Position numbers and translations under genes: made by a program
Assembly (NCBI GenBank): GCA_041686935.1
Contig: JAWLCW010000016.1
Location: 62,001 to 126,000 of the forward strand
Length of the DNA stretch: 64,000 bases
Origin: Mariniphaga sp041686935
GTDB lineage: Bacteria > Bacteroidota > Bacteroidia > Bacteroidales > Prolixibacteraceae
Reading direction: 5' to 3'
Shown here: one piece after another, positions 1 to 8,356 of the stretch
Layout: each line of letters starts with the position of its first letter
Numbering within the stretch: the stretch's first letter is position 1
Notes under the pieces: model-generated
What the model was told of the DNA's origin: nothing
Seen by the model: only the letters and a program-made list of their open reading frames with translations
The model's database searches: none

Positions 1-2
1 GT

Positions 3-107
3 TTCGGTTCACGTGTCGATATTTTCCTGCCTGCAGATTCTGTCATTCACGTGCATTTGCAACAGAAATCGGTAGGTGGAAAAACCGTGATTGCTTCATT
101 TAAATAA
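3..107 (+). CDS. psd: phosphatidylserine decarboxylase, C-terminal end (partial)
   Basis: Only the last 34 codons are in the window, in frame from base 3 to TAA at 105-107. The fragment opens with FGSRVDIF. In this family the GS(T/R) motif is the self-cleavage site and its serine becomes the pyruvoyl group, so what is visible is essentially the small pyruvoyl-bearing chain. It makes phosphatidylethanolamine from phosphatidylserine at the inner membrane. The next gene, 6 nt downstream on the same strand, is the phosphatidylserine synthase, which supplies its substrate. That neighbour makes the call much firmer than the short sequence alone would. Confidence 0.8.
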   Translation, partial: FGSRVDIFLPADSVIHVHLQQKSVGGKTVIASFK

Positions 108-113
108 TTCGAA

Positions 114-860
114 ATGAACCAGGTGATAAAGCAAATACCCAATTTTATCACTTCGCTGAATCTGGCAGCAGGTTCGCTGGCAGTCATTTTTGCCATTGAC
201 GGGCACCTTATTTGGGCCGGAATTTTTATTTGCCTTGCCGCGGTTTTCGATTTTCTTGACGGATTTGCCGCCCGCCTTTTAAAAGCTTACTCCGATTTGG
301 GGAAACAACTCGATTCATTGGCCGACCTGGTTTCATTCGGACTGGCGCCGGCAGCCATTTTATTTACTCTGCTTGAGTTTTCCCTGTTCGAAAAAAACCA
401 GCCCATCTACCTGATTGCCGCCCGCTGGGACCAGTGGTTAATCCTTTTTTCGGCATTGCTAATGCCTGTTTTTGGCGCAGTGCGGCTGGCACGGTTCAAC
501 GCCAGACAATCGGATGAGCCATTTTTCTTGGGACTGCCTATTCCCGCAAACGGAATATTCTGGGCAACAATGGGATTAATACTTGAAATGCCAAAATATC
601 CCGAATTGTTGCAAGTCTTGTTTTCTACCCGAATATTACTTATCCTTGGTTTGTTCACATCCGGAATGATGGTAATAACATTGCCAATGTTCTCATTAAA
701 AATGAAAAGCGTTAAACTGAAAGATAACTGGTACAGGTATATTTTTCTCCTGATTGTACTTATTCTGCTTGTTACGCTGAATGTTTACGGACTTGCATTG
801 TCGGTATTAGCCTACATTTTTCTGAATATTGGATTCTATTTGGCCGGAATCAGGTATTAA
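114..860 (+). CDS. pssA: CDP-diacylglycerol--serine O-phosphatidyltransferase
   Basis: The protein has 248 aa, the usual size for the membrane-type (class II) phosphatidylserine synthase. The CDP-alcohol phosphatidyltransferase signature is complete: D46, D49-G50, A53-R54, G63, D67 and D71, in the spacing DGx2ARx8Gx3Dx3D. Several hydrophobic segments lie on both sides of it. It condenses CDP-diacylglycerol with serine in the inner membrane. The start lies 6 nt after the psd stop, so the two enzymes form a phosphatidylethanolamine operon. Its stop overlaps the stop of the convergent FemAB-like gene by 4 nt. Confidence 0.92.
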   Translation: MNQVIKQIPNFITSLNLAAGSLAVIFAIDGHLIWAGIFICLAAVFDFLDGFAARLLKAYSDLGKQLDSLADLVSFGLAPAAILFTLLEFSLFEKNQPIYLIAARWDQWLILFSALLMPVFGAVRLARFNARQSDEPFFLGLPIPANGIFWATMGLILEMPKYPELLQVLFSTRILLILGLFTSGMMVITLPMFSLKMKSVKLKDNWYRYIFLLIVLILLVTLNVYGLALSVLAYIFLNIGFYLAGIRY

Positions 861-1972
861 TTCGTATGGTATCCCTGAAAATTGATCTCCTGTGCTCTGA
901 ATGCCCGGTATTGTTCCTTGTCAAGTGGGTAATCCCAGCATCCCATACGATGAACCATTTCGCCACCAAAACCGCTTTTAAACCGGTACAGTCCGTACAT
1001 AGGATGTGAACTGTTCGGATTTGGGGCCGCCCCAAACATGTCATATTCTTCGCAGCCTGCCTGCTGTGCCAATCGGATTCCCTCCCACTGTACCGCATAA
1101 GCAGCCATTAAATTCCGCTTAATCCCAGAAGAAGCTCCGTACATATAGGTACCCCGTTTTTTGGAAAGCACCAAAAACATGGCAGCGAGATATTCGCCTT
1201 CATAATCAGCCATTAGCAGCCGGGTGTCTACATCTTCGTTTTGCTGCATCTCAAAAAACGTGTAGAAATTTTTCTTCGGGTGAAGAGTTATTCCATTTCG
1301 TGCCGAAGTTTCTTTGTACAATTCATACCAGGTTTCCAGCATGTCTGTTCCATAACTGTTTACATTTACACCTTTTTTTGCAGACAACCTGATGTTGTAA
1401 CGGGTTTTCGGTTTCATTTTCTGCAACAAAGCCTCTTCTCCCTGCGCCAAATTCAAAAATATGGTATTGGAAGGTAAATTATCGCTCGGGCTTTTAAAAA
1501 GGTTCCAGTTGTGGGTATTAAAATTTACCCTGAACTCCTGACTTTGATGCGACGGCGGCCCGAGCCAGTTTCCGCTGCTGTCGAAAAAATCATCGTCATG
1601 CGCCCATTGGTTTTCCCAAGGTAAATCGTACCGGATTAAAATACAGTTTTTCGGAAGATAAGGACGTAATACTTCTGAAAGTTCTTCCAGAAATACACCC
1701 TGATTTTCATCAGCCGGTTCTTCTTCGGGACCATAAGGTATATAAGCAATGCAATGTTCGCTGTCAATATAACGAAGAAGTACCAGCAAATCATCCTGAA
1801 TCAGCTTTTTCCCTGATGAAGCCGGGAACAACAAATCGTCGGAAATATTGTACTCAAAAGCAACCGGTTCAAATCCCTGCCGGTTTTTTATCTTCCCCCA
1901 AAATGAAGATTGCTGAACGATATTGGTCGTAACAATATCATGTAAATTTTTATTTTCTATTTTACAGTGCAT
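857..1972 (-). CDS. FemAB-family (GNAT-fold) aminoacyl/acyl transferase
   Basis: The protein has 371 aa. The C-terminal half carries the FemAB/Acetyltransf_6 pattern: a run MYGASSG followed by an alpha-helix (MAAYAVQWEGIRLA) and a YDMFGAAP strand, ending with KSGFGG. FemAB proteins add amino acids to lipid II peptides using charged tRNA, and others in the fold act on unrelated acceptors. Most Bacteroidota have directly cross-linked peptidoglycan, so the acceptor here is unclear. I chose the ATG at 1972 over the upstream start at 2032 because a TAnnTTTG promoter at 2003-1996 lies between them. Confidence 0.75.
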   Translation of the reverse strand: MHCKIENKNLHDIVTTNIVQQSSFWGKIKNRQGFEPVAFEYNISDDLLFPASSGKKLIQDDLLVLLRYIDSEHCIAYIPYGPEEEPADENQGVFLEELSEVLRPYLPKNCILIRYDLPWENQWAHDDDFFDSSGNWLGPPSHQSQEFRVNFNTHNWNLFKSPSDNLPSNTIFLNLAQGEEALLQKMKPKTRYNIRLSAKKGVNVNSYGTDMLETWYELYKETSARNGITLHPKKNFYTFFEMQQNEDVDTRLLMADYEGEYLAAMFLVLSKKRGTYMYGASSGIKRNLMAAYAVQWEGIRLAQQAGCEEYDMFGAAPNPNSSHPMYGLYRFKSGFGGEMVHRMGCWDYPLDKEQYRAFRAQEINFQGYHTN

Positions 1973-1995
1973 TATAATTGTTGATTTTTGGCCTG

Positions 1996-2003
1996 CAAAG
2001 GTA
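1996..2003 (-). promoter_or_regulatory. Bacteroidota -7 promoter element TACCTTTG
   Basis: This is an exact match to TAnnTTTG on the minus strand, 24-31 nt before the FemAB-like ATG at 1972. It places transcription start near 1990 and argues against the longer reading frame that begins at 2032. Confidence 0.6.
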
Positions 2004-2379
2004 CTAAGTTTATTGAGGGTAAAAAACTCCATCTATCAGCAAAAAGAAAAGGAGGAAAAAAATGTACAAAATGAGATTCATTTTATTATTGAACTCTGTG
2101 TCAGTAAATAAAATCAACCTTTTGGCTTATGAAATGATTACAAAATATAAAATGCACCTGAAAAAAATAAAGCTACAGCTCTTCTCACGGCAACATCATC
2201 CAAATTATGCCATTATTCGGTATTATATTTTATCATTATTTTTATTTAGATTGAATTTACGCAATTTAAAATAACAAGTTTCAGCGCGTTGTTGTATTTT
2301 GTATCAACGATGGATAAAATACTATTATGCCCTTTTGCAATAAATTAAAAAAATAAAAACTTCAGAGATTACTTAAATA
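2004..2379. other. AT-rich gap without a recognised gene
   Basis: The stretch between the FemAB-like promoter and the right end of the putative cassette is very AT-rich. It holds a few short plus-strand open frames (up to about 70 codons) with lysine/isoleucine-rich, non-protein-like translations. I see no RNA gene or terminator. It serves mainly as the host flank of the inserted cassette. Confidence 0.5.
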
Positions 2380-3120
2380 CGGCTATCAGCGGCGAGAGGT
2401 ACTAGCGTCTGACTGAATGGCATTGTTGGGCAGGCCCAAGGTTCTGACAAGAAACTGATAAGAAGTGTCCACGTAATAGCTGCACCAGCTTGCAATACCC
2501 AACCACTTGGCCCCGTTTTCAAAAAAGAGCGACCATTGACTCGTTTGCCAAAACAATGACATTGCAGCGTCTATGGCAACAGAAGCCGAGAGGAAACCTA
2601 GCGCTAACAACAAAACACCGAAATTCGTTCGCAATATAACCCGCCTAAACGAGATGAGGTAAGCAAATGTGGCAATCCCTAAAGCCGCGAAAACGAATTC
2701 CTGGCTCAAACCCAAATACCGAGGAGCTAACCCAATCTCATCATGAAACATAAAAAAATCGTCAAACATGAGATATGCCGACAAAAGGGCGGAGCAAAGA
2801 ACAAACCAAAACGTATTTTTTGGCTTGACATTGCGGAGAATATACGCTGTAAAACCACATATCGATGCAGCTGCACACCAGAGAAGTATCCCAAGGTTTG
2901 AAAGGAATCCCGAAAGAGGGTGAATATTCCCAATGGCTGCAACGTCCCGAGTCATGTTACTAAAACTTACTTGAAAAAATACATACGCCACTACCATTAC
3001 CAGGAGAACTAATATGGATGGAACAAATGTAATCAACAGTTGCTTTACAGATATCGTCTTCATCAGTTCCTTTAAGGTTATCCTCTTCATTGCTTTAGCT
3101 TTAATTTTCTGAATGCTTAA
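2380..3120 (-). mobile_element. putative solitary integron-type gene cassette
   Basis: Read on the minus strand, the element starts at G|TTAAGC (3121-3115, fitting GTTRRRY). It carries one ORF and ends in an attC-like segment. That segment has GCCCAAC (2431-2425, fitting RYYYAAC), followed by AATGCCATTCAG and GACGC, a short spacer, then CCGCTGATAGCCG at the boundary near 2380. Joining the two ends would recreate GCCGTTAAGC, like the right end of an attC site. The two halves are only partly complementary, around TCAG/CTGA. Flanking DNA is far more AT-rich than the cassette. No integrase gene is present in the window. The boundaries are inferred. Confidence 0.5.
2386..3090 (-). CDS. five-TM membrane protein of unknown function, cassette-borne
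   Basis: The protein has 234 aa with about five hydrophobic segments (roughly residues 17-40, 60-84, 96-113, 128-150 and 157-178). I do not recognise the family. A conserved-looking acidic/His motif, DDFFMFHDE, lies between TM3 and TM4 and could bind metal. The last residues (NNAIQSDASTSRR) are encoded by the attC-like site and look like the read-through tails typical of cassette ORFs, so they probably carry no function. The ATG lies about 30 nt inside the inferred left boundary, as is usual in integron cassettes. Gene composition is less AT-rich than its surroundings. Confidence 0.6.
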   Translation of the reverse strand: MKRITLKELMKTISVKQLLITFVPSILVLLVMVVAYVFFQVSFSNMTRDVAAIGNIHPLSGFLSNLGILLWCAAASICGFTAYILRNVKPKNTFWFVLCSALLSAYLMFDDFFMFHDEIGLAPRYLGLSQEFVFAALGIATFAYLISFRRVILRTNFGVLLLALGFLSASVAIDAAMSLFWQTSQWSLFFENGAKWLGIASWCSYYVDTSYQFLVRTLGLPNNAIQSDASTSRR

Positions 3121-3412
3121 CTACCAAACAAACTGCAAATTTACAGCCTTTCACTCTTTATACTTTTATTTAAAAATTGATTCCTGAATTATTATATTAA
3201 ATATGCTATGGGAACACTGCTATATAATTTTTTTGTTAAATTTCTGTTCAAATATAAAAATAATAATAATTCAAAAATCAAAAAAATATAAGATTTGGTT
3301 CACGATCAAATACAATCGCCATAATTCAACGACTAAAAAGAACAACACTTTAATAAAAACAAATTAAAAATCAATAATTTAACAATCTTAGAATTGGAGT
3401 TTACTTCTGCTT
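3121..3412. other. AT-rich gap, nothing recognised
   Basis: About 290 nt of strongly AT-rich DNA lie between the cassette's left boundary and the 3' end of the aminotransferase gene. I find no ORF of credible composition, no clear hairpin terminator and no RNA gene. Confidence 0.5.
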
Positions 3413-4702
3413 TTAGCTGCACTCCTCACAAGCCTTGTAAATGCCTTCGAACATGTCCTTTACATCCGAAACGGCAACGGCAGAGAAAGCCAGTCTTAAA
3501 ATTCCGCTCAGACTGATGGTGCCGATGCTGTATTTTTGGATGAGTAACTGCCGCACCTGCTCGCTGTCGAGCCCTTGGGCAAGTTGAACGCACATAAAGT
3601 AACCCGAGTTGAATGGCAGCGCTTTAAAGTATTTCTCGAATTTTCCATCTTTTAACGCCTCTTTCACCGCTTCGTAGCGTTGCTGCATAATCCGGTGTTT
3701 TGCCCGTTTCTGTACCCCGTATTCGGCACTGTTGTATGCCGCATACATCAGCGATTGCGAAATATTGGCCGCGTTGGAAATGTTTCCGCGGATGGCGCCG
3801 GCCGTTTTGGCTTCAAGGGCTGAATACAATTCGGCATCACCGCCTTTAATTGCGTATGTCATAAATCCCACACGAAAACCCCAAACGTAATCTTCCTTGG
3901 TGGCGCCGTCGAGTTTAACGGCCAACACATTTTCGTGCAGATTGGCCAGTGGCGCAAAAATGCTTTCACGGGCAATACCGTCTTCGTAAACCAGTCCGAA
4001 ATAGGCATCGTCGGTAATGCAAACCAGTTTGTTCCCTTTTTCTGCCGCTTTTTCAATAATTGAAACAATCCCGTTTGCTTCTTCCTGGGTTGGCGTATAA
4101 CCAGTCGGGTTATTGGGGAAGTTCAGGATTAGAATTTTTTTCCCTGGTTCTCCTTCATTCAATTTGGCTTCGAAAGCTTCCAAATCGAACTGTTCGTTTT
4201 TAAACAGGTTGAATTTTACCAGGTTGGCGCTGTAACCGTTGGCCAGGGTGAGATTGTAATTTCCCCAGAACAGACTGGGCACAATCACTTCGTCGCCGGC
4301 ATCGGCAAACAGGTATCCGGCCATACTGATGCCGTGTGTTAGCGCATTGGTCACCACGGGAAGGCTCAGTTCCGTTTTTCCCAGCGAAGGGTTTTTTTCG
4401 TAAATCATACTTTTCCACTTCGAGCGCAGATCAGGCCGCCCGAAACTGGGAGCATACGGAAAAACAAGCGATGGATCGAGGTCGATTTTCGATGCAATGG
4501 TTTCAAGTCGCATGGGTGTGCCGTCGTCTTCAATGGCAGCGCCAATGGTGGCATTAATGCGCGTTCCCTTTGCTTCAGCAGTTTGCCCTAAAATACCTTT
4601 CTTCGGGAAGAAAATGTTTTTACCCCTTTCGGAAAGCATGTCGTAAACTGCCGGGCTTTTTTGCCGGATAATCTGGTTGAGTTCTTCAGCCTGTGGATTC
4701 AT
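3413..4702 (-). CDS. class I/II PLP-dependent aminotransferase
   Basis: The protein has 429 aa and is cytoplasmic. Fold-type I landmarks are present: NFPNNPTGYTP (cofactor-side Asn/Pro loop), ITDDAYFGL (Asp binding the pyridine N, followed by Tyr), and ATKEDYVWGFRVGF, which contains the Schiff-base Lys and the phosphate-binding Arg. It transfers an amino group between an amino acid and a 2-oxo acid; the substrate cannot be told from sequence. I chose ATG 4702 because the in-frame start further upstream (4726) is only TTG. It has no operon partner: both neighbours are divergent or distant. Confidence 0.85.
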   Translation of the reverse strand: MNPQAEELNQIIRQKSPAVYDMLSERGKNIFFPKKGILGQTAEAKGTRINATIGAAIEDDGTPMRLETIASKIDLDPSLVFPYAPSFGRPDLRSKWKSMIYEKNPSLGKTELSLPVVTNALTHGISMAGYLFADAGDEVIVPSLFWGNYNLTLANGYSANLVKFNLFKNEQFDLEAFEAKLNEGEPGKKILILNFPNNPTGYTPTQEEANGIVSIIEKAAEKGNKLVCITDDAYFGLVYEDGIARESIFAPLANLHENVLAVKLDGATKEDYVWGFRVGFMTYAIKGGDAELYSALEAKTAGAIRGNISNAANISQSLMYAAYNSAEYGVQKRAKHRIMQQRYEAVKEALKDGKFEKYFKALPFNSGYFMCVQLAQGLDSEQVRQLLIQKYSIGTISLSGILRLAFSAVAVSDVKDMFEGIYKACEECS

Positions 4703-4928
4703 AATTTGTATTTTTCTGTTTTTCAATGCAATTTAAAAGAATCTGAAATTCGGATTGCAAGATAGAAAACAACCCTTTAAAAAATTCAGATTGTTGACAA
4801 ATTGAAGCATTTTTTGATAAAATTCTAACATATTCCATTTGGAAACGTGAATTTGAGAAATATTTGTTATCGTTCAATTATATCAAAAAAACGCTTATTT
4901 TAGCTATCAGAACCAAAAATTACCTGAA

Positions 4929-6161
4929 ATGAAAAACTTGAATTTCCCTTTGTTTTTAGTTATTGTGTTAACCTCCGTGCTGTTTTTTTCCTGCGGGAAA
5001 GAGAGAAGTAACATTGAGTGGCCCGGCTGGCGTGGTCCAAACCGCGACGGTGTGGTGAAAAATTTTCAGTCGCCGGCAGAATGGCCTGCTGAGTTAACGA
5101 AAGTCTGGAGCCAAAAAGTGGGATTGTGCGATGCATCGGCGGCTTTGATGGATGGACAGATTTATCTTCATGTAAAACAAAACGAAAATGAGGTGACATT
5201 GTGCCTCGATGCCGGAACCGGCGCCGAAATTTGGAGCACAGTGAATAATGTTTCGCCGGAAGTAACCGGTGGAGCAGCTCCCCATCCCGGCCCGAGAAGT
5301 ACGCCGTATGTTGCCGGGGGTAAAGTTTACACATTGGGTGTAGGCGGTGCACTTAACTGCATCGATGCCAAAACAGGTGAGGTTATCTGGAAAAACGACG
5401 AATATACTGAAGTGCCCGATTTTTTTGTGGGAATGTCTCCGCTGGTAACCGGCAATAAATGTATCGTTCATCTGGGTGGAAAAAACGGCTCGATTGTGGC
5501 GTTTGATACCGGCACCGGTGAAAAAATCTGGATAATTGACGGCGAACCGGCTACTTATTCATCTCCGGTTTTGATGAAAATCGGTAACGAACAGGTACTG
5601 GCTGTTCAAACCGAAACCGATTTGCTTGGCGTTTCCTTGGATGGAAATGTTTTGTGGCGGATTCCTACACTAGGTGAACGCAGGTTTTACAACTCTTCCA
5701 CACCAGTGGTTGACGGGCAATCTGTATTTATTGCCGGACAAGGTATTGGAACCAGGTCGTTTAAAATAGAAAAGACCGGTAATGAATACGCCTGGTCGGA
5801 AAACTGGCACAATACGGAGCTGGGTGTTTCATTCAATACACCTGTTTTGAAAGACGGTTTTTTGTACGGACATGAAGCCCGGCTGGGAAATTTGTTCTGC
5901 ATTAACGCTGCAACCGGCGAAACAGCATGGGCAGACTCTGATGCCCATAATCGCTTTTCCTCAACCCTCGATTTGGGTAAAGAGATGCTTTCGCTGACTG
6001 GCAGAGGCGATTTGCTTGTTTATGAGCCAAATCAGGAAAAATATGTACAACATGCTAAATATAAAGTTTCTGATACAGATATTTATGCCCATCCGCTTGT
6101 TTCGGGGAAAAGAATATATATTAAAGACAAAGAAACATTGACTTGCTGGGAGGTTCAATAA
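4929..6161 (+). CDS. PQQ-like beta-propeller lipoprotein
   Basis: The protein has 410 aa. It starts with a lipoprotein signal peptide ending FFSC (Cys22), so the mature protein is lipid-anchored. The body is a series of repeats with the pattern DAxTGExIW (for example CLDAGTGAEIW, CIDAKTGEVIW, AFDTGTGEKIW, CINAATGETAW), the signature of PQQ-like/BamB-like propeller blades. No metal- or PQQ-ligating active site is evident, so a binding or scaffold role is more likely than dehydrogenase activity. The segment WPGWRGPNRDG after the signal is common in this outer-membrane propeller group. The gene stands alone; the next gene converges on it with 3 nt between. Confidence 0.8.
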   Translation: MKNLNFPLFLVIVLTSVLFFSCGKERSNIEWPGWRGPNRDGVVKNFQSPAEWPAELTKVWSQKVGLCDASAALMDGQIYLHVKQNENEVTLCLDAGTGAEIWSTVNNVSPEVTGGAAPHPGPRSTPYVAGGKVYTLGVGGALNCIDAKTGEVIWKNDEYTEVPDFFVGMSPLVTGNKCIVHLGGKNGSIVAFDTGTGEKIWIIDGEPATYSSPVLMKIGNEQVLAVQTETDLLGVSLDGNVLWRIPTLGERRFYNSSTPVVDGQSVFIAGQGIGTRSFKIEKTGNEYAWSENWHNTELGVSFNTPVLKDGFLYGHEARLGNLFCINAATGETAWADSDAHNRFSSTLDLGKEMLSLTGRGDLLVYEPNQEKYVQHAKYKVSDTDIYAHPLVSGKRIYIKDKETLTCWEVQ

Positions 6162-6164
6162 ATT

Positions 6165-6587
6165 TTAAAAGCTTCTTAAAGCGCCAACAATAATAAAGAA
6201 TCCCATCAGGCCGGCCAAAGCGGTAAGGATTACAAGCAGGTTTTTACCTTTCCTGTCTTTCCATTCAAGAATGAAAGTGGGAACAGCCAATATGCCGGAA
6301 AACAGAAAAGCAAAATAGGCAGGTAAAAGTTGGGCAACAAAAGGAATATCTTCCATCGCTTCCTCCTCCATTTCTTCGTTTATGATTTCGGCTGGAGTCA
6401 GAAATTCACTGGATGAAAAGCTTCCGTTAAGAATTGAATAAAGGGAAAATATTCCCAAAAGAAAAAATATTACGGGTCCAAGCAGACGGAAGGTTTTTTT
6501 GTGTTCCACCCAACCGTAAACGCTTGCAATTATTCCGGCAAATACAAACCATTGGGGCAGGGTATATAATAAAGTGTCCTGATTCAT
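6165..6587 (-). CDS. small four-TM membrane protein, unknown function
   Basis: The protein has 140 aa and is not recognised. Hydrophobic segments lie near residues 10-26, 33-54, 84-106 and 117-137, with an acidic loop (EIINEEMEEEAMEDI) between the second and third. It is convergent with the PQQ-propeller gene and divergent from the HAD gene, so context gives no functional hint. Coding is supported by an ATG start and clean membrane-protein composition. Confidence 0.6.
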   Translation of the reverse strand: MNQDTLLYTLPQWFVFAGIIASVYGWVEHKKTFRLLGPVIFFLLGIFSLYSILNGSFSSSEFLTPAEIINEEMEEEAMEDIPFVAQLLPAYFAFLFSGILAVPTFILEWKDRKGKNLLVILTALAGLMGFFIIVGALRSF

Positions 6588-6662
6588 TGTAAATAAATTT
6601 GAAACAAAGTTGGTGAAATTTCCTTAATCTGAAAAGCTTTGGAACAAAAGGACTTTTATTTT

Positions 6663-6670
6663 TAATTTTG
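6663..6670 (+). promoter_or_regulatory. promoter of the HAD/endonuclease operon (TAATTTTG, with TTTG upstream)
   Basis: TAATTTTG fits the Bacteroidota -7 element, and a TTTG at 6638-6641 lies 21 nt upstream as a plausible -33 element. The ATG of the HAD gene is 20 nt downstream. Confidence 0.6.
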
Positions 6671-6690
6671 TTCTCAGTTAAAATAGAAGT

Positions 6691-7302
6691 ATGGTGAAAA
6701 AACTTGAAATCAACCCGAAAGCAAAAGCGCTCATTTTCGATCTGGATGGAACTCTTGCCGACACGATGCCGGTGCATTTTTGGGCCTACAAAAATATTTT
6801 AGTGAATTATGGTATCGATTTTACCCCTGAATTATTTGGTACGCTGGCCGGAGTTCCTGCGGTGGGAACCATTCAAAAACTGAATGAACAGTTTGGTGCC
6901 AAAATGGATCCCTATAAAATCGGCCATTTCAAAGAGGCCGAGTACGAAAAAATAATGCACAAAATGAAGCCGGTTGATCCAGTTGTTGAACTGGTAAAAA
7001 AATATCACGGAAAATTACCAATGGCTGTGGGGACGGGAGGATACAAGCGGCTGGCCTGGAAATCGCTCGAAATACTTGGTCTGGATGACTATTTCGATAT
7101 TCTGGTTTCGAGCGAAGATGTAACACATCCGAAACCACACCCGGAAACTTTTTTAAAGTGTGCTGAACTACTTGGCGTTGTACCATCAGTATGCCAGGTT
7201 TTTGAAGATGGCGATCTGGGAATTCAGGCAGCCAATGCAGCGGGAATGATGTCAACCCTCGTAACAGATTTTTATGAAGTAACCATCGGAAAAGAGATAT
7301 GA
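6691..7302 (+). CDS. HAD-superfamily phosphatase/phosphoglucomutase-like
   Basis: The protein has 203 aa. The HAD motifs are complete: FDLDGTLAD (nucleophile D17 and acid D19), VGTGGYKR (motif II Thr), HPKPHPETF (motif III Lys) and FEDGDLGIQAANAAGM (motif IV). The helical cap inserted after motif I puts it in the beta-phosphoglucomutase/YqaB-type subfamily. It likely hydrolyses a small sugar phosphate in the cytoplasm; the exact substrate cannot be read. The stop overlaps the next ATG (ATGA), so it is translationally coupled to the endonuclease/phosphatase lipoprotein. Confidence 0.85.
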   Translation: MVKKLEINPKAKALIFDLDGTLADTMPVHFWAYKNILVNYGIDFTPELFGTLAGVPAVGTIQKLNEQFGAKMDPYKIGHFKEAEYEKIMHKMKPVDPVVELVKKYHGKLPMAVGTGGYKRLAWKSLEILGLDDYFDILVSSEDVTHPKPHPETFLKCAELLGVVPSVCQVFEDGDLGIQAANAAGMMSTLVTDFYEVTIGKEI

Positions 7303-8351
7303 TTTCAATGCTAAAACCAATAAAACATGTATTAAGGCAGAATGTGCTTTGCGTTCTTGCAGTTGTTTTGTTTTTAACTTCGTGTGCGCCCTGGCAAAAC
7401 GCTGCACGGCGAAACATGACTGTTGTTTTTTACAACGTGGAGAACCTGTTCGATATTGAAAATGAGCCTGGAAAAAACGACGGAGAATTTACTCCTGAGG
7501 GTGACAAAAACTGGGATATAGTGAAATACCGGAAAAAACTCGCCGATATTGCAAGGGTAATCAGCGGAATTAACGAAGGTGATTTGCCCGAAATTGTGGG
7601 TTTGTGTGAAGTGGAAAATGAAAAGGTGCTGCAGGATTTGGTGCGCACCGGTTTGCTTGCCAACGGGAATTACCGGATAGTGCATCACGAAAGCCCAGAT
7701 TTCAGGGGTATTGATTGTGCTTTGATTTATCGCCCTGACGAATTTCAGGTTGTGGATCATTTTACTGTACCCGTCCGTTTTGAAGATGAACCCGAATACG
7801 CAACACGCGATATACTTTATGTAAAAGGCCAGACGTTAAACCGGGAAGAGTTTCATATTTTCGTCAATCACTGGCCATCGCGTATTGGCGGGGTAGCTCA
7901 AACCGAGCCTAAACGGGTGAAGGTTGCCCGCACCTTAAAAAGCAAAATCGACTCAGTGATGATTGCCAGCCCCAACGGGCATATCATAGTAATGGGCGAC
8001 ATGAATGATGAACCCGACAACAAAAGCCTGCTGGAACTGCTGGGCGCAAAACCGCCGTCAACTCCCGGTACGCTTTTGGTTAACCTCATGTTTCCGGAGT
8101 TTGAGGAGGGTAGAGGATCATACAACTACCGAGGAAGTTGGGATATGCTCGACCATCTGATTGTTTCCCCCGGATTGCTCGATTCAAAAGGCTTCAGTGT
8201 TGTTGGAGAAAAGGGATACATTTACCGGGAATCGTGGATGGAATATACCAACAGCCAGGGCGATGTGGTTCCCAACCGCACGTATGGCGGCCCTAATTAT
8301 TACGGTGGCGTCAGCGACCATTTTCCGGTGTATTTCAGACTGAGAAGATAG
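7299..8351 (+). CDS. endonuclease/exonuclease/phosphatase-family lipoprotein
   Basis: The protein has 350 aa. A signal peptide ends at LTSC (lipobox), so the domain is exported and membrane-anchored. The EEP fold is shown by VVFYNVENLFD at the start of the domain, EVENE (metal-binding Glu region), VNHWPSR, GDMNDEP (Asp/Asn pair) and a terminal SDHFPV containing the catalytic Asp-His. Family members cleave phosphodiesters in DNA, phospholipids or phosphoinositides; an extracytoplasmic one probably scavenges nucleic acid or phosphate. It overlaps the HAD phosphatase by 4 nt, which suggests linked phosphate-ester degradation. An alternative ATG is three codons in. Confidence 0.85.
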   Translation: MISMLKPIKHVLRQNVLCVLAVVLFLTSCAPWQNAARRNMTVVFYNVENLFDIENEPGKNDGEFTPEGDKNWDIVKYRKKLADIARVISGINEGDLPEIVGLCEVENEKVLQDLVRTGLLANGNYRIVHHESPDFRGIDCALIYRPDEFQVVDHFTVPVRFEDEPEYATRDILYVKGQTLNREEFHIFVNHWPSRIGGVAQTEPKRVKVARTLKSKIDSVMIASPNGHIIVMGDMNDEPDNKSLLELLGAKPPSTPGTLLVNLMFPEFEEGRGSYNYRGSWDMLDHLIVSPGLLDSKGFSVVGEKGYIYRESWMEYTNSQGDVVPNRTYGGPNYYGGVSDHFPVYFRLRR

Positions 8352-8356
8352 CTGTC

